A stretch of 64,000 nucleotides of DNA. Source: Aquabacterium sp. NJ1. Its GTDB lineage: Bacteria > Pseudomonadota > Gammaproteobacteria > Burkholderiales > Burkholderiaceae_C. Positions 7,848 through 16,635 of the stretch are shown here, one piece after another. The first letter of the stretch is position 1; the number at the start of each line of letters is the position of its first letter. The stretch covers positions 2,914,001 through 2,978,000 of the forward strand of contig NZ_JRKM01000001.1 of assembly GCF_000768065.1 (NCBI RefSeq). Reading direction: 5' to 3'. Made by a program: the position numbers and the translations under genes. The notes beneath the pieces were generated by a model. That model was not told the DNA's origin, ran no database searches, and worked only from the letters and a program-made list of their open reading frames with translations.

Positions 7848-8888
7848 ATGTCCCAGCTGAGCGATCAACAGGCCCTGCAGCGCGTCATCGAGCACCGCGA
7901 GATCTTCCACGACGAGATGCTGGGCCTCATGCGCCGCATCATGCGTGGCGAGATGTCGCCGGTCACCATGGCGGCCTTCATCACGGGCTTGCGCGTCAAG
8001 AAGGAGACGGTCGGCGAGATCACGGCAGCGGCCCAGGTGATGCGCGAGTTTGCCACGCCGGTGCACGTCTCCAACAGGCTGCACCTGGTGGACCTCTGCG
8101 GCACGGGCGGTGATGGCCAGCACACCTTCAACATCTCGACCACGGCGATGTTCGTGGCGGCGGCTGCAGGTGCCCGTGTGGCCAAGCATGGCGGGCGCAG
8201 CGTGTCGTCGAGCACGGGCAGTGCCGATGCGCTGGAAGCCCTGGGGGCGGCCATCAACCTCACGCCCGAGCAGGTGGCGCAGAGCCTGGCGGCCAGCAAT
8301 GTGGGCTTCATGTTCGCGCCCAATCACCATGGCGCCATGAAACACGCCGCGCCGGTGCGCAAGGAGCTGGGTGTGCGCACCCTGTTCAATATCCTGGGCC
8401 CGCTGACCAACCCGGCTGGCGCGCCCAACCAGCTGATGGGCGTGTTCCATGCCGATCTGGTGGGCATCATGGCCCGCGTGCTGCAGCGCCTGGGCTCGGA
8501 TCACGTGCTGGTCGTGCACGGTTGCGACGGGCTCGATGAGATCACCTTGGCCGGCGACACGCTGGTGGCCGAGCTGAAAGACGGCGACGTGCGCGAGTAC
8601 CGAATCAACCCCGGCCAGTTCGGCCTGGCCGAGCACGACGGCGCCATGTTGAAGGCGCCCAACCGCGAGATGTCCGTGGCCATCATGCGCCGCGTGTTCG
8701 ACAACGAACCCGGCCCGGCGCGCGACATCGTGCTGCTCAATGCCGGTGCGGCGCTTTATGCGGCCAGCGTGGCCGATTCATTGGGCGATGGCATCGAGCG
8801 TGCCCGTGACGCCATCGCCAGCGGCAAGGCCGGCGAGGCGCTGTTCAACTTCATTCAGACGACGCAGGGCTTGGCTGCCCAGGCTTGA
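7848..8888 (+). CDS. trpD: Anthranilate phosphoribosyltransferase
   Basis: Transfers phosphoribosyl from PRPP to anthranilate, the second step of the tryptophan branch. The 346-residue length and motifs are canonical: [16 protein letters not shown] (PRPP binding), [43 protein letters not shown] (anthranilate side) and [12 protein letters not shown]. The ATG at 7848 follows GAGG at 7837-7840. The last 38 bp overlap the 3' end of the diguanylate cyclase gene on the other strand, so the two transcripts converge and there is no room for a terminator between them. Unlike the usual trpGDC order of relatives, trpC does not follow directly. Confidence 0.95.
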   Translation: MSQLSDQQALQRVIEHREIFHDEMLGLMRRIMRGEMSPVTMAAFITGLRVKKETVGEITAAAQVMREFATPVHVSNRLHLVDLCGTGGDGQHTFNISTTAMFVAAAAGARVAKHGGRSVSSSTGSADALEALGAAINLTPEQVAQSLAASNVGFMFAPNHHGAMKHAAPVRKELGVRTLFNILGPLTNPAGAPNQLMGVFHADLVGIMARVLQRLGSDHVLVVHGCDGLDEITLAGDTLVAELKDGDVREYRINPGQFGLAEHDGAMLKAPNREMSVAIMRRVFDNEPGPARDIVLLNAGAALYAASVADSLGDGIERARDAIASGKAGEALFNFIQTTQGLAAQA

Positions 8889-10785
8889 GCGGCTTGTCGG
8901 CGGAGCCCGACTTGGCCTTGCGCGGTAGCGTGGCCAGGGCCTCGGGGATGAGGGCGCAGCGGTTGCGCCCTTCCTGCTTGGCCTGGTAGAGCAGGCGGTC
9001 TGCGGCATTGAGCAGGGCCTGCGGCGGCAGGTCCACGGTGGGCACCACACTGGCCAGGCCGATGCTGACGGTCAGCGGGATCTGCTGCTCACCCCAACGG
9101 AACACGAGTGACTGCACGCCCAGGCGGATGGTCTCGGCAATGTGGGCGGCACCCACGGTGTTGGTCTGCGGCAGGATCACCAGGAACTCTTCGCCACCGT
9201 AGCGCACGGCGTGGTCGCCGGGCCGCTGCACGGTGTGGGCGATGACGTTGGCCACCTGTTTCAGCGCCTCGTCACCGGCCAGGTGGCCATGGCGGTCGTT
9301 GACCTGCTTGAAGTAATCCACGTCGATCATCAAGACCGAGATGGGTGTGTGCCAGCGCTGGGCCTGGCGCCACATCTCGGGCATGCGCTCGCTCAGGAAC
9401 ATGCGGTTCTTCAGGCCGGTCAGCGCGTCCTGCTCAGTCAGGGTGTGCAGGCGCTCGTTGGCCTGCGTCAGCTCGCTCATGGCCTTGTCGAGCTGCTGGG
9501 TGCGCGCCAGCACGCGGGCTTCCAGCTCGGCGGCATGCGCTTGTTGCAGGCGTTCGTTTTCTTCGCGCGCCAGCTTGACACGGTGGGCCAGCGCGAACGA
9601 GAGCAGCGAGAACTCCAGCATCGAGCCGATCTGCATGCTGTACTCGGTCAGGAAGTTGCGTTGCACGATGCCGAACATGTGCAGGGCGGTCAGCAACACG
9701 CCCAGCAGCAGCACGGTGAAAGCGGCCAGGAAGTAGCTGGCTTGGCGCACACCCTTGCGCAACAGGCCGATGGTGATGACCAGCAGCAAGACGGGTGTGA
9801 CGACGGTGGCCAGGGTCACGATCTTGATCGGTATCCCATATGGCAGCACATAGGTCTCGGGTACGGCAGCCAGGAACAACCATTGCAGCACCCGCATGGC
9901 CAGGTCGGCACGTGGCCAGTGCTTGTCCAGGCCCAGGAATTGGCGGCTGAACAACACCAGCGACCAGCCCGTCAGGCCCATGAACACGGGCGCCGCTTCA
10001 TTGCCCCAGTTCGGGTGGTTGGGCCACAGGTGCTCGAACGCCAGGCCACTGAGCGTGAGCTGCGTCATGCCGAACGCGCCGATGTAGATCACATAGTCGA
10101 CATAGGCCTTGTCGCGCAGCGAGATGCACAGCAGCAGGTTGTAGAGCAGCATGGCCAGCAGGGCGCCGCTGTAGATGCCCAGCAGCAGTTGCTCCTGGCG
10201 TGACTGCTGCGCATAGGCGCGGGGTGTGGTGATCTCCAGCGGGGCCTGCAGTGAACCTTGGCCGGCAATGCGCGCATACAGCTGGACGCGCTCGCCCGGT
10301 TGCAGCTTGAGCTTGAAGTAGAAGTTGCGATCGTCCAGGTCGCGCGTGTTGAAGGGGCGGCGGTCACCGCTGGCGTGGTGCTGAACGCGCCCGTCCGGCC
10401 ACACCACGTAGATGTCGACGTAGTCCAGCAAGGGGTAGCGCATGCCCAGCAGCCAGTCTGTTTGCTGGCTCTGGTTGAGCAGCTCGCCATGCAGCCACAG
10501 CGCCGATTTGCTGTAGCCGAAGTTCAGGTTCTCGCTGCGGCGATCTTCCCAGTGGCTGCTTTGGGTGGTGGCTGCCACCTCCTGCAGGCCCATGCGCCCG
10601 CTGCGGTCTTCCAGCACACGCAGGTGGCGACCGATGGCGTCGCTGCTGAAGCGGTCGTTCAGCGTGATCGTGTCGGCGAGCACGCCGGTGGCCAGCCCGC
10701 TCAGCAAGGTGAGGGCCAACAAGCGAATCAGGAAACGGTGAACAGTGGCCCAGGCCAAAACGCAAACTCCCGAACGGGGCATCAT
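8851..10785 (-). CDS. Diguanylate cyclase with 7TMR-DISM sensor module
   Basis: A 644-residue membrane sensor making cyclic di-GMP. In order: signal peptide (about residues 15-37), extracytoplasmic 7TMR-DISM extracellular domain (about 50-185, with the [11 protein letters not shown] and [11 protein letters not shown] segments typical of this carbohydrate-binding-like fold), seven transmembrane helices (about 195-395), a coiled coil (about 400-455), and a GGDEF domain with [30 protein letters not shown] and the active site RYGGEEF. An inhibitory I-site, RPGD, lies five residues before GGEEF, so product inhibition is likely. It sits reversed between trpD and trpC. Cyclic di-GMP often controls exopolysaccharide output, so a link to the adjacent cluster is possible but inferred. 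Confidence 0.93.
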   Translation of the reverse strand: MMPRSGVCVLAWATVHRFLIRLLALTLLSGLATGVLADTITLNDRFSSDAIGRHLRVLEDRSGRMGLQEVAATTQSSHWEDRRSENLNFGYSKSALWLHGELLNQSQQTDWLLGMRYPLLDYVDIYVVWPDGRVQHHASGDRRPFNTRDLDDRNFYFKLKLQPGERVQLYARIAGQGSLQAPLEITTPRAYAQQSRQEQLLLGIYSGALLAMLLYNLLLCISLRDKAYVDYVIYIGAFGMTQLTLSGLAFEHLWPNHPNWGNEAAPVFMGLTGWSLVLFSRQFLGLDKHWPRADLAMRVLQWLFLAAVPETYVLPYGIPIKIVTLATVVTPVLLLVITIGLLRKGVRQASYFLAAFTVLLLGVLLTALHMFGIVQRNFLTEYSMQIGSMLEFSLLSFALAHRVKLAREENERLQQAHAAELEARVLARTQQLDKAMSELTQANERLHTLTEQDALTGLKNRMFLSERMPEMWRQAQRWHTPISVLMIDVDYFKQVNDRHGHLAGDEALKQVANVIAHTVQRPGDHAVRYGGEEFLVILPQTNTVGAAHIAETIRLGVQSLVFRWGEQQIPLTVSIGLASVVPTVDLPPQALLNAADRLLYQAKQEGRNRCALIPEALATLPRKAKSGSADKPLKPGQPSPASSE

Positions 10786-10843
10786 GGTTTATCGGCGCGT
10801 GCCGGCACAATTGCAGGCATCAAGGTGCGCCAAACGGTCGCCT

Positions 10844-10873
10844 TTCACGCGGGGCGTGCCAAACGCGGATAAT
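10844..10873 (+). promoter_or_regulatory. Candidate promoter for trpC-ung
   Basis: TTCACG (10844-10849) and GATAAT (10868-10873) are spaced by 18 nt. trpC needs its own promoter because the preceding gene is on the opposite strand. No Trp-rich leader ORF is visible in this 116-nt gap. Confidence 0.45.
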
Positions 10874-10901
10874 CCGGGTCTGACCGAAACCAGGCTCGCC
10901 C

Positions 10902-11702
10902 ATGTCCGACATCCTCAACAAGATCGTTGCCGTCAAGCACGAAGAAATCGCCGCCGCTCTTCAGCACACATCATTGAGCCAGGTGCGGGCACAAGCCGAG
11001 GCGCGCAACCGCGATCTGGCCGATGTGCGTGACTTTGTTGGCGCCTTGCGCACCAAGATCGCGGCGGGCCGGGCCGGTGTCATCGCTGAAGTCAAGAAGG
11101 CCAGCCCCAGCAAGGGCGTGCTGCGCGAGCACTTCGTGCCCGCCGAGATCGCGGCGAGCTACGCCAGCCACGGTGCCGCCTGCCTGAGCGTGTTGACCGA
11201 TGCGCAGTTCTTCCAGGGCTGCGAGCGCTACCTGCAGGAGGCCCGCGCTGCCTGCACCTTGCCCGTGCTGCGCAAGGACTTCATGGTGGACGCCTACCAA
11301 GTCTACGAAGCCCGTGCCATGGGCGCCGACTGCATCTTGCTGATCGCAGCCTGCCTGGACGACGCGCAGATGGCCGATCTCGAAGCCTGCGCGATGGACC
11401 TGGGCATGGCCGTGCTGGTCGAGGTGCATGACGGCGCCGAGCTGGACCGCGCGCTCAAGCTCAAGACGCCGCTGGTGGGCATCAACAACCGCAACCTGCG
11501 CACCTTCGAGGTCACGCTGGATACCACGCTGGGCTTGCTGCCACGCGTGCCGGCTGACCGCCTGCTGGTGACCGAGTCGGGCATCCTGGGCGCCGCCGAT
11601 GTGCAGCGCATGCGCGATGCCAACGTGCATGCCTTCCTGGTGGGCGAGGCCTTCATGCGCCAGCCTGACCCGGGTGTGGCGCTGGCCACGCTGTTCGCCT
11701 GA
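10902..11702 (+). CDS. trpC: Indole-3-glycerol phosphate synthase
   Basis: Cyclises carboxyphenylaminodeoxyribulose phosphate to indole-3-glycerol phosphate. The 266-residue TIM barrel shows [17 protein letters not shown] (catalytic Lys and phosphate loop), [58 protein letters not shown] and VTESGI. It is monofunctional; no TrpF domain is fused. The start at 10902 is the first ATG and matches the usual N-terminus ([15 protein letters not shown]). It is followed after 15 nt by ung, the common Burkholderiales pairing, but is cut off from trpGD by the reversed diguanylate cyclase gene and so should be transcribed separately from them. Confidence 0.95.
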   Translation: MSDILNKIVAVKHEEIAAALQHTSLSQVRAQAEARNRDLADVRDFVGALRTKIAAGRAGVIAEVKKASPSKGVLREHFVPAEIAASYASHGAACLSVLTDAQFFQGCERYLQEARAACTLPVLRKDFMVDAYQVYEARAMGADCILLIAACLDDAQMADLEACAMDLGMAVLVEVHDGAELDRALKLKTPLVGINNRNLRTFEVTLDTTLGLLPRVPADRLLVTESGILGAADVQRMRDANVHAFLVGEAFMRQPDPGVALATLFA

Positions 11703-11717
11703 TCAGGCGGGGCACGC

Positions 11718-12563
11718 ATGGGCAGCCAGCAAGCCTTGTTTGATGATGGGGCAACCGCAGCGACCGGCTCGATGGCCGGAACGCAGGGCCTGCAAGTTGA
11801 TGCCCCACTTGACGCCCCACTTGGCGCATTGGGGGGCCACCAACTCGACCGCCCCTTGGGGCAATTGTTCGATGAGGTGCCGCCCGACTGGCAGCCGCTC
11901 ACGGCGGCCTTTCGCGCCAGCCCGCTGGGCGCAGCGCTGGTCACCAGGGTCGAGGCCGCTCGCCAGGCGGGTGAGGCCCTCTTTCCGCAAGATGTGTTTG
12001 CCGCCCTGCGCCTGACGCGTCGTGCGCAGATCAAGGTGGTCATCCTCGGGCAAGACCCGTATCACGGGCCGGGCCAGGCTCACGGCCTGGCGTTTTCGGT
12101 GCGTCCTGGCGTGGCCATCCCGCCCAGCCTGCGCAACATCCGCAAAGAGATCCTGCGTGATCTGGGTTTGACGCCACCGGTGCACGGTTGCCTGCAAGCC
12201 TGGGCCGAGCGGGGCGTGCTGCTGCTCAACACGGTGCTGACGGTCAAATCCGGCGAGGCCGCCAGCCATGCGGGTTGGGGCTGGGAAGCCTTGACCGATG
12301 CGCTCATCGCCGCGGTGGCGGCCGATGCCGGGCCCAAGGTTTTCATGCTCTGGGGCGCGCATGCGCAACGCAAGGCACCCTTGATCGCGCAGGCCGCTGC
12401 GCAGCCGGGCGACGAGGCCAGGCACCTGATCCTGCAGAGCAACCATCCATCGCCTTTGTCCGCCACGCGCGGGCCGGTGCCATTCGTGGGCAATGGCCAT
12501 TTCAGCCAGGCCTGTGCGTTCTGGCAAGAAAAGGGCGCCGAGCTGGACTGGTCGCTGAGCTGA
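11718..12563 (+). CDS. ung: Uracil-DNA glycosylase
   Basis: Excises uracil from DNA in base-excision repair. Family 1 motifs are complete: [18 protein letters not shown] holds the catalytic Asp and water-activating loop, [11 protein letters not shown] follows, and NHPSPLSA carries the catalytic His and the DNA-intercalation loop. The 281-residue product is about 50 residues longer than the E. coli enzyme; the extra N-terminal part ([17 protein letters not shown] onwards) is low-complexity and poorly conserved in style, and could hold a short clamp- or SSB-binding peptide such as QQALFDD, or mean that a later start is used. It lies 15 nt after trpC and is probably cotranscribed. Confidence 0.93.
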   Translation: MGSQQALFDDGATAATGSMAGTQGLQVDAPLDAPLGALGGHQLDRPLGQLFDEVPPDWQPLTAAFRASPLGAALVTRVEAARQAGEALFPQDVFAALRLTRRAQIKVVILGQDPYHGPGQAHGLAFSVRPGVAIPPSLRNIRKEILRDLGLTPPVHGCLQAWAERGVLLLNTVLTVKSGEAASHAGWGWEALTDALIAAVAADAGPKVFMLWGAHAQRKAPLIAQAAAQPGDEARHLILQSNHPSPLSATRGPVPFVGNGHFSQACAFWQEKGAELDWSLS

Positions 12564-12635
12564 TCGGCGTCTGCCGCGCGCATGCCCGCGTGTGACGCAT
12601 GCACAACATCAGGGCAGAAATGCCGACATGTATTG

Positions 12636-12714
12636 TAACGCGAAGCGTTAAATTCGCGGCTATTGAAACGGGTGCGTACAAGTACCACCTGTTTGCGGGG
12701 CCTAGGGTTCACCC
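12636..12714 (+). promoter_or_regulatory. Regulatory region of the exopolysaccharide operon with two inverted repeats
   Basis: The 283-nt gap between ung and the first glycosyltransferase holds two palindromes: TAACGC-GAA-GCGTTA (12636-12650), and AGGGT-TC-ACCCT within CCTAGGGTTCACCCTGA (from 12701). The latter resembles CCTAGGGTTTTTACCC at 47869. AT-rich sequence follows (to about 12780) and could hold the promoter, but no convincing -35/-10 or sigma-54 -24/-12 pair was found. The sites look like operators for DNA-binding regulators; which ones is unknown. Confidence 0.45.
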
Positions 12715-12846
12715 TGATTCGACCGGAAACATTGGAAAATCCTGCATATCGTTCAGCGAAAACTGAATGCATCCATTTTCCGATAGCCCGCGTACGTGCT
12801 TCTCTGCTTCGTGTGTACCTGGCAGTGCTTCAGAGGGACCCTCACC

Positions 12847-13764
12847 ATGACCGAAAACCAGTTTTCTGGCCAGCAGGCACCCTCCAGCAGCCTGGGTGTG
12901 GTCATCGTCAACTACCAGACCTACGACCTGACCATGCAGTGCGTGGCGTCCTTGCTGGAGCACCACATTGCCCTGCCGCAGCACATCGTCGTGGTCGACA
13001 ACGATTCGCCGGATGGCTCGGGCCAGCGGCTGAACCAGAGTCTGCCTGAGGGCGTGGTGCGCGTCTTGTCCAAGGTCAATGGGGGTTTCGGTGCGGGCGT
13101 GAACCTGGGCGTCGCGGCCCTGAAAACCGATCTGGTGCTGGTGCTCAACCCGGACACCCACTTCCTGCGCAACAACATGGACGTGGTGCGCCGCCTGTTC
13201 GACCAGCGTCCCCGGCTGGGTGTGGTGGGCCTCAAGCTCATCAACCCCGATGGCAGCCTGCAGTATTCGGCCCGCCGCTTCTATTCCTTGCCCGACATCC
13301 TGGCGCGGCGCACGCCGTTGGGCCGCCTGGCGCCCATGCGCAAGCTGGAGCGCTCGCACCTGCTGACTCGCAAATGGCGCGACGAGCCTTTCGAGGCGGA
13401 CTGGGTCATGGGCACGGGCTTCATCGTGCGCCGCAGCGCCTTCGACATGGTGGGCCGCATGGACGAAGGCTACTTCCTGTATTTCGAGGAGGTGGATTTG
13501 TGCGCCCGCATGTGGGCTTACGGCTGGCGTGTGCTGGCCGTGCCCGAGGTCGAACTGGTGCATGACCACCAACGTGCCAGCGGCGCCGGCATCCTGTCGC
13601 GTTCGGGCAAGACCCACCTGCGCAGCATGGCGCGCTTTTTCGCCAAGTTCGGAGTGCCCTGGGTGCGGCGCCCTTCGCGCAACCGCATGGCCGCGGCGCT
13701 GGTGCGCTGGCAGCACTCGATCGGCGCAGCGGCGCACATCACGAAGCCACAACATGGGGGGTGA
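12847..13764 (+). CDS. Glycosyltransferase family 2 (rhamnosyltransferase-like)
   Basis: A 305-residue GT-A enzyme: GVVIVNYQTYDLTMQCVASL, IVVVDNDSPDGSG (nucleotide binding), NGGFGAGVNLGV, LVLNPDTHF (the DxD-like metal site region) and YFLYFEEVDLCARMWAYGW, the last two being typical of WbbL-like rhamnosyltransferases. The substrate is not determined by sequence. The start at 12847 has GAGGG about 10 nt upstream; the track frame could extend 17 codons further but that part is not conserved in character. It is the first gene of a ten-gene exopolysaccharide operon, with the regulatory palindromes just upstream. It lacks membrane helices, so it acts at the inner face of the membrane on an undecaprenyl-linked acceptor. 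Confidence 0.85.
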   Translation: MTENQFSGQQAPSSSLGVVIVNYQTYDLTMQCVASLLEHHIALPQHIVVVDNDSPDGSGQRLNQSLPEGVVRVLSKVNGGFGAGVNLGVAALKTDLVLVLNPDTHFLRNNMDVVRRLFDQRPRLGVVGLKLINPDGSLQYSARRFYSLPDILARRTPLGRLAPMRKLERSHLLTRKWRDEPFEADWVMGTGFIVRRSAFDMVGRMDEGYFLYFEEVDLCARMWAYGWRVLAVPEVELVHDHQRASGAGILSRSGKTHLRSMARFFAKFGVPWVRRPSRNRMAAALVRWQHSIGAAAHITKPQHGG

Positions 13765-13851
13765 GCCCCGCCATGCGGGTAGCCTGCCGGGTTTCGACCT
13801 CTTATCATCCGCGCACGGGCGTTCGCTCGTGCCGAGCCCTGTCTGTGTTTC

Positions 13852-14637
13852 ATGAAGATGTACCTAGTGCGCCTGCTGACCTTTGTGCTTGCGGTATGCA
13901 GCCTGTGTGCCTGCACGCCCATGAGCGTCCTCGAGACGCCGGACGAAGCGTCGCTCCAGGTGATCACCTTGTCGACCGCCCAGCTGGCCGCCATGCCCAA
14001 GGCGCCGACGCGCATCCACGCGGGGGACACCTTGCGCATCGTGCGCGACGCGCAGGATTCGGCCTCGCTGGACTTGCGCAACCTGGTGGAAGACAGCCAG
14101 ACACAGCTTTACGTGGTGCGTTCCGATGGCACGTTCTCGTTCCGTTACGCGGGCACCGTCGAAGCCGCGGGCAAGACGCCTGATGAACTGGCCACCCTGT
14201 TGCGCAGCAAGCTCGACACCTACTACCGCGAGCCCGGCGTGACGGTCAACATCGTGTCTTCGCCTTCCAGCAAGGTGGTGATCGGTGGCGCGGTGCGCAA
14301 CCCCCTGACCATCGACCTCAATGCCGTGGCCAACCTGGAGCAGGCCATGTTCGCCGCGGGCGGGCTGGCCGTGTCGGCCGACCCCAGCCGCGTGGCCCTG
14401 CTGCGCCTGGATGACAAGGACCGCTACCAGGTCTACTACGTCAACTTCAGCAACGTGCTGCAACAAGCCGGCGATGGGCGCACGTCGATTGCGCTGCAGC
14501 GCGGCGACATCGTGTTCGTGCCCAAGTCCACGGCCGGGGGCAAGGCCGATGGGGTGGACTTGTATTTCAATCAGCTGCTGCCGTTCTCGCGCTCCGTGGG
14601 TGTGGGCCTCAACGGCAATGTCAATCTGAATCACTGA
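13852..14637 (+). CDS. Polysaccharide export outer-membrane lipoprotein (Wza/GumB family)
   Basis: A 261-residue lipoprotein with signal peptide and lipobox L-C-A-C (lipidated Cys21). The Poly_export domain is at about residues 60-145 (RIHAGDTLRIVRD ... VRSDGTFSFRYAGTVEAAGKTPDELATLLRSKL), followed by an SLBB-like domain (VVIGGAVRNPLTIDL ... RGDIVFVP). Proteins of this family form the octameric export channel in the periplasm and outer membrane. The C-terminal amphipathic helix of Wza that spans the outer membrane is not obvious; the end is short (YFNQLLPFSRSVGVGLNGN). It is followed after 13 nt by its usual partner, the Wzz/GumC-like polymerisation protein. Confidence 0.9.
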   Translation: MKMYLVRLLTFVLAVCSLCACTPMSVLETPDEASLQVITLSTAQLAAMPKAPTRIHAGDTLRIVRDAQDSASLDLRNLVEDSQTQLYVVRSDGTFSFRYAGTVEAAGKTPDELATLLRSKLDTYYREPGVTVNIVSSPSSKVVIGGAVRNPLTIDLNAVANLEQAMFAAGGLAVSADPSRVALLRLDDKDRYQVYYVNFSNVLQQAGDGRTSIALQRGDIVFVPKSTAGGKADGVDLYFNQLLPFSRSVGVGLNGNVNLNH

Positions 14638-14650
14638 TCGCGCTCTTTAC

Positions 14651-16627
14651 ATGATCGATATTCGTTCTTTGCGCGATCTGATTCGCCTGTTCTACATCTT
14701 CAACCCTCAGTTCCGCCTGGCCTTCGTGACGACGGTGGTGCTGGCCGTGCTCGGCGCCTTCCTGCTGCCGCACAAATACGTCTCGGATGCGCGCCTGCTG
14801 GTCAAGCCTGGGCGCGAGAACATGACCGTGCCCATTGATGCGGGCGACCGTCAGACCATCTACCCGCAGAGCACCACGCGTGACCCGATCATTGACGAGG
14901 AGAAGATGATCACGGGCCGCCCCGTGTTGATGGAGGTGGCGCGGCTGTACCTGAACGAGATGAGCGCCGAGAAGCCCAGGGACGGCGTGTTCGCGTCGAT
15001 CAAGGGTGGGCTGAAGGCCGCCAGGCGCGCCGTGGGCAAGGCCGTCGCCGAGGGGCTGTCCTTCATCGGCCTGGCCGAGGTCCAAAGCGAAGAAGAGGCT
15101 CTGGCCGAGTTGCTGGCGGCGCGCTTTCAGGTCAGCCACGGGCCGGGCTCCAATGTGATGGAGTTGAGCTTCACCTGGAGCGATCCGCAACAGGCGCAGC
15201 GCGTGCTGCAGACCTGGGTGCGTGTCTACATGGATCAACGCACGGCCGCATTGGGCCGCAAGGGCCTGGTCCTGTTCTATGAGGGCAAGGTGCGTGATGT
15301 GGATCAGCAGATCGAATCCGCCAAGTCCCTGCTGCGTACGCGTCTCGAAGAGATCGACGGCACCAGTGCGCAGGAGCGCCTGGACAACCTGGGCAAGCGG
15401 CTCAATGACCTGCGCACCCGCCTGGCCGAGATCGTGGCCGAGCGCAATGCCTTGCAGAACGGCATCAGCTTCGCAGCGGGCCGCGCGCGCGCCCTGCCCA
15501 AGGAGTCCGTGTCCGAGCGTGACCTGAGCCAGAGCGCCAGCTGGCAGGCGCTGAGTGCGCAACTGGCCGAGCTCAAGCGCCAGCGCGCCGATGCGCTGCG
15601 CGTGTTCAAGGACACCGCGCCCACCATCCTCGCCCTCAACGAAAGCATCAGCACGCTGGCGTCGCAACTCAAGGCCGAAGACCGTGTGGTGCAGCGTTCC
15701 GAGAAGCGCACGCCCAATGAGCTCAATGTGAGCATGGAGCGCAACCAGCTGGAGAAGTCGGTGCGCCTGCAGGAGCTCAACACCCTGTACGCCGCCTTCG
15801 ACAAGGAGATCAACGATCTGCAAGCCACGCGCCGCAAGGTGCTGGAGCATGAGCCCGAGCTGGCGCGGCTCGAGCAGGTGCTGTCGGTGGCGGAGAAGAG
15901 CCGTGGCCTGTACCTGGACAGCCTGGAGAAGGCGCGCATCGACCAGGCCCTGGACGACCAGCGCATCAACAACATCGCCGAGATCCAGGAGCCCACGTTC
16001 AACCCGACCCGCAGCTCGCCCAAGAGCTTGTTGCTGATCCTGATGGCCTTGCCGGCCGGTGGCATGGTCGGGCTGCTGGTGGTGTACCTGTGCTCGCTGT
16101 TTGACCAGCGCATCCACGATGGTGGTCGCTTCGAGGAGCGCTTTGGCGTGCCGTTGTGGTCCACCGTGAAGGACATCACCGAAGGCGGGCCGGACAACGA
16201 CTTCCATGCCAGCCTCTACCGCATCTACGGCACGCTGCCACTGGCGCGCATCAAGCAGGAAGGCCTCGTCCTGGGCCTGGCCTCGGCGCGTGCCGGCGAA
16301 GGGGTGAGCTTCATCGTCGCCCACCTGAAAGCCTTGCTGGATGCGCAGGAGGTGGCGGTACGTGTCAACCCCGATGTCGCCAAAGCCGCACCGGGTGAGG
16401 TCGTTTTGCTTGAAGCTTCGGGTTTGCACAGCAACCGTGAGGCATTTGTGCGACTCAGTCAGGCCAATCTCATCGTCTTGGTGGTGGAAGCACGCGCCAG
16501 CACCATCCCCGTGGTGGACAATGCGCTGGGTGTCTTGCGCACCGCCTTCCGCAAAGTGGACGGCGTCATTGTCAACCGCCGGCGATTCGAACTTCCCCCG
16601 AAGGTGCTTCGCTGGCTGCAACGTTGA
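14651..16627 (+). CDS. Wzz/GumC-like polysaccharide co-polymerase with a degenerate kinase domain
   Basis: A 658-residue inner-membrane protein. The first membrane helix is at about residues 24-43, a long periplasmic coiled coil at about 190-430, and the second helix at about 457-480, as in chain-length determinants. Residues 538-658 then look like a tyrosine-kinase (CpsD/Wzc) domain: LGLASARAGEGVSF replaces the Walker A motif and lacks its Lys, and the end GVIVNRRRFELPPKVL matches kinase C-termini but lacks a Tyr cluster. It is therefore probably not a kinase. It controls chain length and links polymerisation with export through the preceding lipoprotein. No other bacterial tyrosine kinase is in the window. 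Confidence 0.87.
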   Translation: MIDIRSLRDLIRLFYIFNPQFRLAFVTTVVLAVLGAFLLPHKYVSDARLLVKPGRENMTVPIDAGDRQTIYPQSTTRDPIIDEEKMITGRPVLMEVARLYLNEMSAEKPRDGVFASIKGGLKAARRAVGKAVAEGLSFIGLAEVQSEEEALAELLAARFQVSHGPGSNVMELSFTWSDPQQAQRVLQTWVRVYMDQRTAALGRKGLVLFYEGKVRDVDQQIESAKSLLRTRLEEIDGTSAQERLDNLGKRLNDLRTRLAEIVAERNALQNGISFAAGRARALPKESVSERDLSQSASWQALSAQLAELKRQRADALRVFKDTAPTILALNESISTLASQLKAEDRVVQRSEKRTPNELNVSMERNQLEKSVRLQELNTLYAAFDKEINDLQATRRKVLEHEPELARLEQVLSVAEKSRGLYLDSLEKARIDQALDDQRINNIAEIQEPTFNPTRSSPKSLLLILMALPAGGMVGLLVVYLCSLFDQRIHDGGRFEERFGVPLWSTVKDITEGGPDNDFHASLYRIYGTLPLARIKQEGLVLGLASARAGEGVSFIVAHLKALLDAQEVAVRVNPDVAKAAPGEVVLLEASGLHSNREAFVRLSQANLIVLVVEARASTIPVVDNALGVLRTAFRKVDGVIVNRRRFELPPKVLRWLQR

Positions 16628-16635
16628 GGGGCGTT

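Noticed and set aside
10786-10901. A third trp leader peptide before trpC
   Set aside because: No short ORF with Trp codons and no alternative stems are visible in this gap.
12795-12820. A possible sigma-54 promoter before the exopolysaccharide operon (TGGCAG near 12822)
   Set aside because: The -12 GC/TTGC element is not at the right spacing, so the match is not better than chance.
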